From the NCBI RefSeq assembly GCF_051020985.1, contig NC_135003.1, positions 7,061,501 through 7,125,500 of the forward strand: a stretch of 64,000 bases of DNA. Direction: 5' to 3'. The notes beneath the pieces were generated by a model that was given only the letters and a program-made list of their open reading frames with translations, searched no databases and was not told where the DNA came from. Shown here in pieces: positions 24,849 through 37,500 of this stretch. The translations under genes and the position numbers were made by a program. This DNA is from Nomia melanderi. Taxonomy: Eukaryota > Arthropoda > Insecta > Hymenoptera > Halictidae. Position 1 is the stretch's first letter. Every line of letters begins with the position of its first letter.

Positions 24849-25092
24849 AGACAATTTTGTAAAAAGATCTAAGAATATATAAAAAAAATAAATAAATTGC
24901 AATAGAAATTTCTAAAATTCTTTCGACATCCTTGCACCAATTATGTTTTTCAACACGTATTTACGCAACATTTTCAACCGTAATGTACTCACAATTACAT
25001 ATTCAATCAAATTAAACATCTAAATGAGAATTGAAGGAAACAAAAATCGATTGAACCGAAGGTTTCCGTTTTGATTTATCGTATAAACGTAA
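24849..25092 (+). repeat. Diverged direct repeat, copy 2
   Basis: Second copy of the block at 23055-23296, with the same order of shared segments, ending in the strongly conserved ACAAAAATCGATTGAA region. Confidence 0.7.
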
Positions 25093-25245
25093 TCAATTTC
25101 GCTTCTGCATTATGCGATAGAAAGGAAAGACAAGAAATGAGGTAGCTAAAGCCGCAGAATATTTTACGGGACGCCATAAGCGTGTCCAAACGTTATTTAC
25201 ACCAACGATAAGTGGTCTAAGATCGACTGAAATAAATTCATCGTC

Positions 25246-25589
25246 GTGTTAAGGGGTAGGATGGGGCCAAGGGGCGAAACACAAGCGGAATCAAAGCCGC
25301 CGTCGCGTGCCGGAATCGCGTTACATGCACGGCGTCGTGGTTCAGTAAGCGTCGCGACGCCCGTGGCGCACGTTGCACCGGATCGTTCGTGTTCGTTTCA
25401 TGTCGCGAACCGGTGCGCTCGAAATTTCTCTTCGAAATCGTGATCGTTTGAAGGAAAAATCATTGATTTGCCATCGATTCACGATACATCGCGCGGCTTT
25501 TTTTAATACGATCATCGTCCCCGCGGCGAAGAAACATTTTGTTACGTTTTCTTTTCATTTTGGTTCCACAAGTACGATTATGGGGCTAG
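25246..25589 (+). promoter_or_regulatory. CpG-rich promoter / 5' UTR of CNRIP1
   Basis: A GC- and CpG-rich block leads without a break into the CNRIP1 start codon at 25590. Its open frames are short and mutually overlapping. This is taken as the promoter and 5' leader; the transcription start is not determined. Confidence 0.5.
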
Positions 25590-25765
25590 ATGGGTGCTGA
25601 TGGACATTTCCGAGTGACCTTATCCCTACGAAGGGAACCGGGTGCGGGTCCAGTTTACTGCAAGATGGAAACGTCAGCGAGATTTCGACAGCTGAAAACC
25701 GTCAAGTTGAGCTGCGATGCAACCTATCGGCTCGACATCAGCTTCAAACCGCCGCAATTGTTAGA
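25590..25765 (+). CDS. CNRIP1: CNRIP1 coding exon 1
   Basis: The start at 25590 gives MGADGHFRVTLSL, matching the length of vertebrate N-termini. The donor GA|GTGGGT was chosen over GG|GTACAG four bases later, because only it keeps the reading frame into the second exon. Confidence 0.88.
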
Positions 25766-28512
25766 GTGGGTACAGTGAATGTGTGATCGTACAACAATCT
25801 TTTCTCATTGTGGTGTATAATTTTCTATTTCTCACTATTTCCATTCTTTGGAGCCTTGATCTTCCATTTGTCTGTCTATTCTATTGTGTGTTTGAATTAT
25901 GAGATTTGAAAGAAAGGAAATTGTTACCAGTTAATTGTTAATGTTTTTGATCGAGTGACACGAATCAAGAAATGTGAATTTATGTTTACACGTAAAGTTT
26001 TCGAAATGAATGAGCGGACTCATTGGCTGCACGCGATATTTAATAAGATAATGTCAAATAGTCGAAGACAATTTCATCGAGAGCGTGCATCAGAAATTTT
26101 ATTCCGAACTTCCGGCTTGCAGTTTAATAAAGTTCTACTTTGTTCCTGAGGCACTAAGGTGCTTAATGAGAAATGTGGAACGAAGTTCGTGGAAATTAAC
26201 TTTGAAACTTGATTCGTTGCGCATGTACGAGCGCTTAGAGTAAGTAGAAACGGTGATTAACGGGTGGGCACATTCTTTTTTCTTATCAGATCCCTCGTGA
26301 CGCGATTTACCGCGCGAATCTCTCATCAATGCGTTTAACGTGTCACTTGTATTCAGCTCAACACTTAACATTATAAAATACACTCGTTTCTTCTCAAACT
26401 TAAACGAAGTTAGAACGAAATAAACCTGGTGAACACGAAACAGAACAAAGGACATACAAGTAAATAATCCCACGACAAATATTACGTTACAACTACGAAT
26501 AAAATCCACATAAAACTAAAACAGTATCGTAATCCCGTAATAATCGTGAAACCGACGAAATTAAAAAAGAATTACTTCAAAAAAACCAACCAACCATAAC
26601 AGGATTGGAAAAGAAACAAACTCACTCGGGATCAAAGAATAACTCCAACAAAAGGGTAAATATTACAAAAAAGAAATGACGACCATTCAATGCGAACCTT
26701 CTAAACGAAATCAATCCCATTTCTGTTTGATTACGCGTAAAGTAGAATCTTTTGTGCCATATTTGACTGCGGAGGAACGAAACGTCACAATCTCCTCGGC
26801 CTGTGTATGACACACGTGGGTGCACGAAGCACATAAAAAAGGACATGAATCATAGCTTGGAAGCCGGCGGAATGATACATGCATGTATTTAGGCAGGTAC
26901 GTACACGAATATTGTGTGGCCTATTGTGTGCGCGCCCCGCAATCGCCTATGAACGTGCATGTTTCAACGGGCGCACACCCGACGGACACGAAATCACGTG
27001 TCCGGACCCGCGGACACGACCAGCATTTCTACACTACAGGGACATTGTGTCGTTCGACGCGTCGCGTTTGATTTATTCCGTTTACACACAGTCCGCCGAC
27101 GATCGCGATAAAACGAATACTCCGTGTACGCACTAAAATTTTATGTGTCTTGTTCATAGTTGATTGGTCACACTGTACCCGTGTCGACGAACACCGAATT
27201 AACCCCTTCAGACCAGGCGCACATTATGTACACTGTTTTACTACTTCAATATCTGACGAAATATTAGAACTGTGATAGGCAACTGTATATACGAGCCTAC
27301 TTTCATCAGAAACGTAGTGTACTATCACTATTATAATTCAGATAATATCGTTACTGGTGATGCATTGAATAACGATTAGTGTTGGTAGATTTTCGAACAA
27401 AATTTTATATAAAAACGAAGTCTGAGGGGGTTAATATTGAAAATGAGGCGAGGAGAGATGAAAATACCTTTCTTGAGCAACATGGAACAGCTTCAGGAAA
27501 TATTGATGGGTAATGGGAAAATATCAACGTTCCTCCAACCAAAAATCAATATTTCGTTGTTCTTAACGATGAGATGATTCGTTCAAAAGCGAAATATTTG
27601 TTAATAATAAATATAATAAGTTTTATAAGAAATTGTAGGTAAATATAAGTAATGATGGATACGGCCTCCTTTAAGAAGAATGTAATCTCGCCGCCCCCTG
27701 CCCTTTTATTTTATAAAATAACAGACAAATTTTTAAATGGTAAAAATGTATTAATAGATTGACTGCCACTCATATTTTTAGTTTAGTTTTGATTATTTTT
27801 TGTTCAAAATAATATAGCAGTGGAGTAGTTAGTGCCGTTATTTGATTTAAAGAATAATGTATTGTTTTTTAATATTAAAAGAATACATTTCGATCGAAGT
27901 GAGCGGCTTCGATCACAGAACATTCTCAGGGGTGATCGGCGTTGGCCGAACACGGAGTGTATTTTAATATTAAAACTTCAAAATTAGTTTTAATATTAAG
28001 AAATAATAAATTATTCTCAAAATTAAATAAAGATATTAACTACTCCACTGAACAAAACATATTCGAAAAAGCAATCTCTGCACCCCAGCTAACAAATAAA
28101 AATATCACTGACAGTCGACCTGTTATTACAAAAACTGAGAAAAACGTAATTGACAAAATAATAACTTCCCGCATCCTGTTTTGCACTAGTTCTCAGTTTA
28201 GAAATCGCTGCGCTGGACATCAAATCATCTCCCAACTGTATGCACGCCGAAATTGTAGGGCAAAATTCGCTGGCGCGACGTCACAGTGACGCGTGCCGCG
28301 AAATAATCGAATTTAAAAGTTTGGCGTGCGTGCCGATGGACGAGAATTCGCTAATGCGCGTCTTCATGGCTTACCGTTTCTATTCATTGTAACCAGGAAC
28401 GCAAGCAAATATCGGAGAAATGTTCGCGGTCTATTTTCCCGGGGACGCAGACTCACGCGGACTGAATTCTATCGTATGTTCTCTGTTCTGTTCTTTTTTT
28501 ATTCTTTCTTTC

Positions 28513-28551
<39 letters not shown>

Positions 28552-31500
28552 CATATCGTGTACGTTATCGGGTTAAGTTCGTTGGAGTGATACAGATTTT
28601 GCGTTCGAGCAGACGTTCGCGGACTGAGATGGAAGATACGAGGAATTGTAAAAACGGACGGACGGAGATAAAGACTGGAAAGACAAGGAAAGAGTATTGA
28701 TCGAGGCGGGTCAAGTATTACTTTTCTTGTTGAACGGTTAAATGAAGTTTCAGAACTGAGGAAAAAATCAGTGGGCTGCTCACGGTTGGATGATGCACTT
28801 GCGATTGAACTTGCGAAAGTGGAATTAATTCTCCTTTGTCAATGATCCGTTTGGAATTGGCGAAGATTGGAATCTGCGTGAACAATCATAATTGAACCAC
28901 GATGTTGTAAAATAGAATGTCACCGACATTTTTCATTCGTTCGTGAATTACTGAAATTGTTAGGATATTTTTGTTCGTTCCAATTGATACACGAAATTTC
29001 TGTAAGACGTCCCATTTCATCGTAATGGACGTTATTATATTTTGCAATGTCTCTCGTACGAAAGTAAATGCCTTTTATCCTCATTTTTCATATATATTAT
29101 ATTCGATTGGAAGGGTCGCCATTATAAAAGCAGAGTATTCTGTTACATGATTGGATAGTGAATACAATACCCCCTCGCAAATAATGGACACTAATAACGT
29201 CACGAAACGTTTCATAACGTTGACATATTACTTGATTCTATTGAAATGGGTCTACAATTATATTAAAAATTGTATCGATTTATTTTCATCGTTGTAGACA
29301 CTGCATAACGTGTCTGCGCGTGACCTACCAGTTCTACTTGAAGAGAATATACAGAACTGAATAACCGTTTTGCTGTAATTCTTAATAAACATCGCGTAAT
29401 ATTTTTTACTGATTTATCTTATTGTGTGCTGGAACTAATAAAAGAAATTATTATAAATCATTATTAATATTCAGCATTGTTGTTGTGCGTAAATGTGTAA
29501 AATACTGCTACTGAAATTCTAATTTACGTTTGCACTCGCGATCAGTACAGCCTTCCATAGAACTTTTAGAATAATATTTGTTTGTGCGCAGCTTTGTTTT
29601 TAGGAAAACTTCGAATATGTTTTTGACAAACATGCGTTGGAGCTCGTAGTAAGTGAGTTACAGATAGACGTACGTCAGCTCGGTTCCATTCGACGGCACG
29701 TGTTCTCGATAAAATTTTTCAATAAAATTCGATTTTCTCGGTGTAGATGTAGAAGTAGATAAATCCCTATGAAAAAATTTAATTTTACAGTATTGACCTA
29801 CTTCCACGCGAGAAATAATCTTTCTAGTTGCGCCACTATTTCGAGCACGCCTCCTGTTTTTATTAAAAACATTCCGCCACCGAGAAATACGTAACCACTT
29901 TGCTGAATTATAATTTATTTTCAATATCGAAGATCAATGTATCGAAAACTAAAATCTCGTGTTCAAAATTTCGTATCTGAATAAATTTAATTTAATTTCA
30001 CGTACGGAATCAACACTGTTTCGGCCGTACCAGCATTTTAGCCCACTTTTTACTTGTTTCCATTCGACAGACTATTTATGAAGGTCAATCTTTCATTTGC
30101 ACCAGTATACCACCGTGCCTCGATAGAACTCGATGAAATATAAAGTGCGATGGTTCCGATCTTGTGAAACATAACGTATTTTATGGACACGGGAGACGAC
30201 CGTTCGTATGAAAGTAAAACGATGCATGAAAAATGAATTTCATTCGTGCCGAACAATCGATACTTTATTGTACGAAATTTATAGGAACAACGAAACGACT
30301 GAATTGTTTCCTAGGCCATCGAATGCAAATTGGCATCGGGACGTTGGGATTGTTGTGAGGTAACGATCGATAAGTTCAAAAAAGCGTATGATTTAAATTG
30401 CTCAACGCATATTCGATGTATATTAAATAATATTTTGTAATAATTTCATTTCATACAGACTCAGTAATTGAAGTTAAATAATAATAAAATAATTGGAATT
30501 AATATTGCGATTAAATGGAATAGTAAAAATAACACTAATTAAGTAAATGTATGCAAGCATTTTCTGCGCATCTATACAGAAAACGGGGAAGACTTATATT
30601 GCACACTTTTACGGTGCGTGCACTTACAATAACCCTCTCGAGAACTTTAGCCTCTTAACTCTTGTGCTCAAACACAGGCAGGCAGATTGGCGAAGAACGG
30701 TTGAACCTAATAAACTTAAATTAGAATGTACAATTATGATGTTATAAACAAAACAGCAGTACGCGTTTTGTTCCATTAAAATGAAGTCATCTATATTTCT
30801 AAATGAATTTAACTTCAAATAAAATCACTGAAGTTCTTTGTCCCAACATTCTGTAAATAATTAGAACCATTTCAAACTACGCGAATTCGTTGGCAAAAAA
30901 ATCAATAATAAGTCTCAATTCAATGATATCAACGAATATTTAACACTAGAATTACCGATTATTTATTGCGGTTGATATGTAATCCCTATAAAGATTGTAA
31001 CAATACATTGTTCTCAATTTCTTAAAAGGTGCTTTAAAAATACCAATATTTGCAAAATAAAAGAACTAAAACCCGTTTGACTACTGTTATAAATCATAAT
31101 TTACCGCCTCCGAAGAACAGAAGAAAAATCTACACGATCAATGGAAATTGATCGCCCGAAGGGAGGAAGGAATAACCGAATTTCACCCAATAAATCCGCG
31201 GTAACTATTGCGATCACAATGTAAAAGGATCGACGATAAGTATCCGTTGAAGGATAACATCACTGTTGACTCAAGATTCACACGATTAATCCGAATTGAT
31301 CGCGTATGGATGTTACCGAATTGTCCCCGTGGTTATCGAATAAATCGTCATCGAAACGATTTAAGCGACCACGTTCACGGTTTAAGAGGGAGCCGACCGA
31401 GGATCGACGATAAGTATGAATTCATGGATGATATCCGCCGCGAATCAAGAATTACGAGGTGTCGGTGCGGAGGAATACTAATAGCCGTTTGTTGGCCGTG

Positions 31501-34500
31501 ACACAGGAAATAACCGCTGGAATGATAAACGCGTGCACGTTAGAGCCTCGGTCTACTCGGATCGTTTGGCACGACGCGACTTAACCCTTAATCGTTCGCC
31601 ATAAACGCTGAGACGAATATAAAAATGATAGCATTCGAGTAATTGGGTCGATGCTTTGGACCGACCACTTTTCCTTCGGACAAACCCTTTCTTCACCTAA
31701 TTCCTTTCTCCGGTCGAGCAGATACCTATTTCACCTTTGCCCCAGAAAATATTGCGCGGAATTTTTATCCTTCCACTGTTTTCCTTGTCTTCCTCTTTTT
31801 TCTTTAATTAACGTGTCGACTACGACGACGTTCACCGGTGATGGTCTTGGAACGAATTAAACATTTATAGGAGAATCGATCGATATTTCGTACGTCGAGT
31901 AAAATTAATTTGTTCCGATTCCATGCATTTCTATTAGCTTGAAACAACACAGTTCCACAGCGAATTTCGCTTCTGTATGGATATTGATTTACTGAAAGGA
32001 GTCTCAGCTTCGTACTAATTTTATGAATATTAATTTATCGGTTAATGCGTGGATCATTTACTCCAATTTTAACTTGGAACTGGAAATACTGAATATGCAG
32101 ATGAAGATCGGTGGTGTTGTGGTACTGATCTATTTTTTGTTCCAGTTTAATCCGATTACTGTTTTCATTGTACGCTTGAAATGTTTAACGTATCAATTGG
32201 TAATTCGCTAATGTATTTTAAGAAGTGAGAATTCTATACGAAAACGGAACGGTTGAGGATATCGGTCGATGGAAATGAATGTCAGGAAAGTTGATAAAGA
32301 AATTTCAAAGTTTTCCCTATAAAGTATGCAAAATATCGAAGATAGATTAAACGGAAAAAGTTTATTCCAGGCTTACCACGTTCGGGATGTTATTAAATTA
32401 AAAACTGAAATGTTAATTAAACTGCATTAAGCTCTCCATTTTGTTGGGCTCCATAGAATTAATTTTAATGCATGTAAATGTATTCTAATCAAATTTATAC
32501 AGTTTCACTATGACCGAAATCCAAAGTATAATTAATGTTCACATTCAAACGCATCCACATGAGTTTTCACGATAAAAGAATTTGTATAGTAGAATATTTA
32601 AGAAACGAATTTGAGCTAGGAAATTTTAAAACCGTCTACTCCTCAAGCGATCTGGATTCTCTTTTTATAGTCAATCTCACCGGAAAACGTCAATCACGTT
32701 GATTTTAAAAAGTGTGTAAAGCAGAGGGTTGCGTACACGTCGACAAGTAATGGATTAAGTTATTCCATTCACTGAGCAGACCTGTCGACGAGAGAATATT
32801 TGCCTAAACGTTCGCGCAAGGAACGCTCGCAACGAAAGCAGTATTTACAAAATAAATGTTTACGTGTCGTGTCGGGCTCGAGGTTGCGGTTAACCTGGCA
32901 AATAGAAAGAAGACCATCAACGAAGAATTACAGCGTAATAAAAGTTATTGCAAAAATTACGTTGACGTACAGTAGAATTTTTCTGGTGACCTCGTTTCAT
33001 GAAGAAACTGTTCATAAAGATTCGCGCGCACACCTTTCATTTCATGTATTACATTTACGTGTAAATAGAAATCAGGTAAATAGTAAATTTTAATTTGTGT
33101 CGTGGAACAGATTAATTATATTTATTATGGAAGGTGAAGAGTTTGAAGGATAATGAAATAGTAAAACAGCGAAAGAGTGAAATAATTTGAAAATCAGTGA
33201 AGCAGAAAAGTAACGCAATAGTAAAATAATAAAACTAAAAAATAGCAAAGTAGCAAAATAGTAATATATAAAAATATATTATTTTTAATAAGATAGCAAA
33301 CTAGCGACGTGTCAAAGTAGTGAAATAGTGAAATGTTGAGATAGTAAATCGGTCGGCAGTCGATCAAATAAATCAATATGAAAAATTGGCGGGTATAGAG
33401 ATATCACTCGTGTAATTTGAGGGTGCAGCAAATGTCGCACGTCTGAAAAATTGCTTGCAATTAGGAACTGCCAGTGTGAAACGGGTTCTACGACTAAATT
33501 GGGGTTCAGCAGTGTCGCGAAAACAAAAGAGCGAGGGGTGGGGAGAGTTATAGAACATTTAAACGGGCACACGGTGAAATGTGGGCACGAAAGGTGAGAG
33601 TAGACCAGGTGTTGCCACGTACCCGCAATATGCATCGCCTTGAACTGCGAAACTTACGAATCGATTACGATTTTCATTCGTCTAACCTACGGAAGGCAAA
33701 TGGTCTGGAATGAACGCGGCATGCGAGTACAAACTCATTTTCATCGAAACTAGAATTCCCGTGCTGCATTGCTTTCAAGAGGAAAATATTAAATATAAAT
33801 TAAAACAAACATATAGGCTAAATCCAGGAGAGATGGCTCACTTTTTTTAGAAGAACTATTACATCATAAATGTCATTGATATGTAACGAAAGAAAACAAT
33901 ATTTATGAAAATAAACATTGTAATTCTTTCTTCCAAGATATAAGGTTATTATATTTACAATGAATACGAAACAAAGTTATTTCAAAACTTGTTACGTCGT
34001 TAACACTACAACTACCGAGCGTTTAATATGTAATGTTTATAAAAATTATAATAATAGATATTTTTCAGGTTCCTCGTATATTAACTATAGTATCGAAGTG
34101 AAACTGTTTATTTTTTAAATCACTTTATGAATATTTAACAATTTTAAGATATCAACAATTACGAAATAGGGAAACTGAAATCCACCATGTTCACGGTACA
34201 GTAGTTCTAGTATTAACGAAATGTTCATTCCATTTATTATAAAGTTTGTCACTCTCCATTGTAGTTCCGGTAGAACTACGTCTCGAATTATTCAAACCGA
34301 GATCGTCGGATGGAAGTTTCGTCGAGCGACGCCAACGGAGCGGATCGAAAATGATCGATCCGCGGCTCGGTTGAAATAATTACGAACCGGGAGGGTATGA
34401 TGTATTGCGTTTTCACTGTGAAAAGATGTCGTTACGGCATAATAAGCACGTCGGAAGACGAACGCGATCGTGCACGGACGGTTGAAGTATCGACTGATGT

Positions 34501-37500
34501 GCCGCCCCCGGCTGAAAATCAGGCGCTGTTCGCAACAGCTCGGAATAGAAGCGAGAATTACTTGACGGTAATTGCGGTACGCGGCGCGTCGTCGACGCCA
34601 GCGGGGTAAATACCTGCTAGCGCGGATAATATTTAATAATTGCTCGTATTTCTGTGGCTACGGGTAAACGGTGGTGCGATCTACTTTTTATTTCCTTCGA
34701 GAACGCGACTGCTCTTTTCCCCTTATTTTCGCGGTGCGCGGCTGGAACCAGCAACATGATAGACGATAGCGAAATATGCACTCGGTTACTTACTATTAGA
34801 TTGCCAATCTTCATACTGATTCTCGTTTATATAAATTATGCTGTAAAAAACCAGAAGAATGGACAAATTTATTTTGCTGGGTTCTGGCTCGAGAAGGTTT
34901 TTACTAGTGAAAGTGAAGTTGATCGTTGCTAATATTTATAGTGTGATATTAAAAAACAGAAGAATAAATAAAGACAACATAGAATTGTAATCGTAAACTT
35001 ATCAGTAATTATTGTCGACAATATTTATTTTAGTAGAATAGAAAGTGGAATAAGTAGTAATAGAATCATCTTTGTTGCGGTTACTGTGTAAAGGTTTGAT
35101 AAGTTTCTTTTTTGATATATTTTCGATGACATTAGCCGCACGAAATGCTCAAAATCGCGACGTGACATTTAAATGCAGACGTAGAAAGTCTGGAAAACAG
35201 CAGGAATCCAGCCAGCGAAGATTTAAACGAGTATGTTCGTTGCCGCAAATTATTTTGCCAATTACCCACGCGATCAATGCGAAATTGGTTTCCCCCGGTT
35301 GTTTCCCGATGCACGCTACTATTTTAAAAAATGCTTCTCAGCTTTTGTTTCGTGACCAGCCATCCCGTAGTCCGCCCAGGGAACATTTCGAGTTACGAGC
35401 AACGTGAAATTTTATCAAATTTTATCAGCCGCTCTCGCCATCACCCGGAACGCCGCGATAAATTATTCCATCCAGGATCGTGACCACGTAATAACCCCGG
35501 CAAACTTTTCAACCGGACAATAAGGGATTCATCAAATATTTTTATTTCGTGGTAATTAATTCCGTGCGAGCAGCTCGAGCTGAATTTCGTCCTCGTTACC
35601 TTCGAAATCGCGTAGAATTTCAAGCGACCTATTTCGCTGTGTCTGATTCATCCGAATCACGCGATGCAGTTAATGCAGCCCTCCTATGCGTCTTAATTAT
35701 TAAGGGTTCCGAATACCCTAATCATTCTGCATCGGTGAAGTGCTCTTCTCACTTTGTCATTATAATTTCCATAATTCCTACTTTCACGTTTAATTGGAAG
35801 CTAATTATTCCTATTAGGATTCCTATTTTTTTCTAACTTCTACTTTCAATTATAGTTAACTATCGTTTCATTATTTAACTACAAATTTTGTGTATATATA
35901 CGTAGCGGTCAGAATTTTTACGAATTTCTCTATAATAAAATTATGTTATTTGAAATGCGAAGTGGTTGTTGGAACTAATTTTACAGCATAATTTAATATA
36001 ATATAATTGAAAATAATTTTACAAAATAATATCATTATTAAATATTTATTCGGAGATTTAGTAAATATTAGATTTTATGTTCAATGGGTTATGTCAGTTG
36101 GACGAAATGCACTGACTCTGTGAAAAATCCGGCAGGATTCTCGATATCCGTTGAACACTCGTGTCTGGCGTCAATAAAAATCAAACGGAGTCTCTGTAAA
36201 AGCGATGGTAGCGAAAGGGTACGTCGAAGAAGCTTATTTACAAAACCTTCCGGACGTTATCTGCACAGGCGTCTGTTCAACTATACTCTGTGCCTGAATA
36301 AAGCCACTCTCTGCATGGGATAAATTTAAATTCAGTACTTCAGAGGCGCTTCTTAACCGTCCGCAAACGATTTATCATCACCTACACTTATACACATGAT
36401 AAGAAGCTACGATTCTTCTTGTTTCCAACGCCATTGTTGCTGACTGAAGCCTTTTCTTCTTTTTTTTTTAGACATTTAAACTCAATTACAGTCAAATCGA
36501 GTGCACGCGTGAAGGTTTTTATTCGAATAAGAATAATTTATTTGTTATATTACTATATTCTGGATTTTATAAAATTTGTAGCATATAAAACCGTATGAAA
36601 TTTAACACAGTGTAATGTTTAATAAAAATTTAATGCATATTTATTATTTGAAGCCTGATGGAATTTTGAAACATTGATTTCTCTAAATCATTCTGTAAAT
36701 ATTTTTTGAAACTTACAGTGTAATTAGTGTGCTTTCTATATTCGACAATTTTATGGGTACAAAGGAAACCATTTTCTCTGTCCGTCGCGGTTCATTTTTT
36801 ATCAAACCCGCAAAGTTCTGTGAGTGGGTGCTATAAGTAAAATAAGAACAGAGGGAAGTCTAAAAAAATTTTAAAAATACTTACCTACCAGATGAGAATA
36901 ATTTGCATGCTTCGGGTACTTCGTGCTTGTGCGGCACGAAGCAATTGCGGGACCACGTTGCCGAAGAATTCAGTCGGACGAATTCAATTCCGGAGATGGG
37001 AAAATATTCGTAGTCATTATAGTGAATATAATTTTAAAAATAGGGGAAATTTTAAATACCTTTATAAAAGGTAACGCAGATTACAATGTCGGGAATTTCA
37101 GATTGCTAAAGTGGAAATTCCTTAAATCGATATTTTCGGATTTTATATAATTTTAAAATATAAATTCTGAAACTTAAATGAACCGAAACGTTTTACACTG
37201 CAAAATAATTCAAATTTTTACAAGTTACAATAGTAGGATCGGTTAAATGAAAAACTCTGGATTGAAAAACGAGAATTTTGGCAAATCTAGATTAGAAGTT
37301 TAAAACGATTTAATATAAGTTTTAAATTAGAAATTGTATAATTTGGAATTAAGAATTTTGGGATGCTCTGAATCTGGATTTTGAAAATTCTTATTCCAGG
37401 ATTTACTATAATCGGACTTCCTCGTTTTAATCTCTCCTGCCGCAAAGGAATTGTACCTTGTCCTACTTTTTATTGGCTATTTCAGACAAGACAAAGCAGC

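Larger units (their letters stand above)
22476..25589. other. PISD 3' UTR and CNRIP1 upstream region
   Basis: AATAAA at 23099-23104 is a candidate PISD poly(A) signal. The stretch contains a diverged direct repeat (23055-23296 and 24849-25092). An open frame at 24422-24637 (71 codons, no stop) has mixed codon use and ends near GTAGTC; I do not recognise it and cannot link it to other exons. From about 25250 the DNA becomes CpG-rich up to the CNRIP1 start. Confidence 0.5.

Noticed and set aside
27942..28289. 115-codon frame
   Set aside because: It covers the right arm of the inverted repeat; AT-rich codons and no homology by eye.
28326..28700. 124-codon Arg/Glu-rich frame
   Set aside because: It is produced by the GA microsatellite and CpG-rich flanks.
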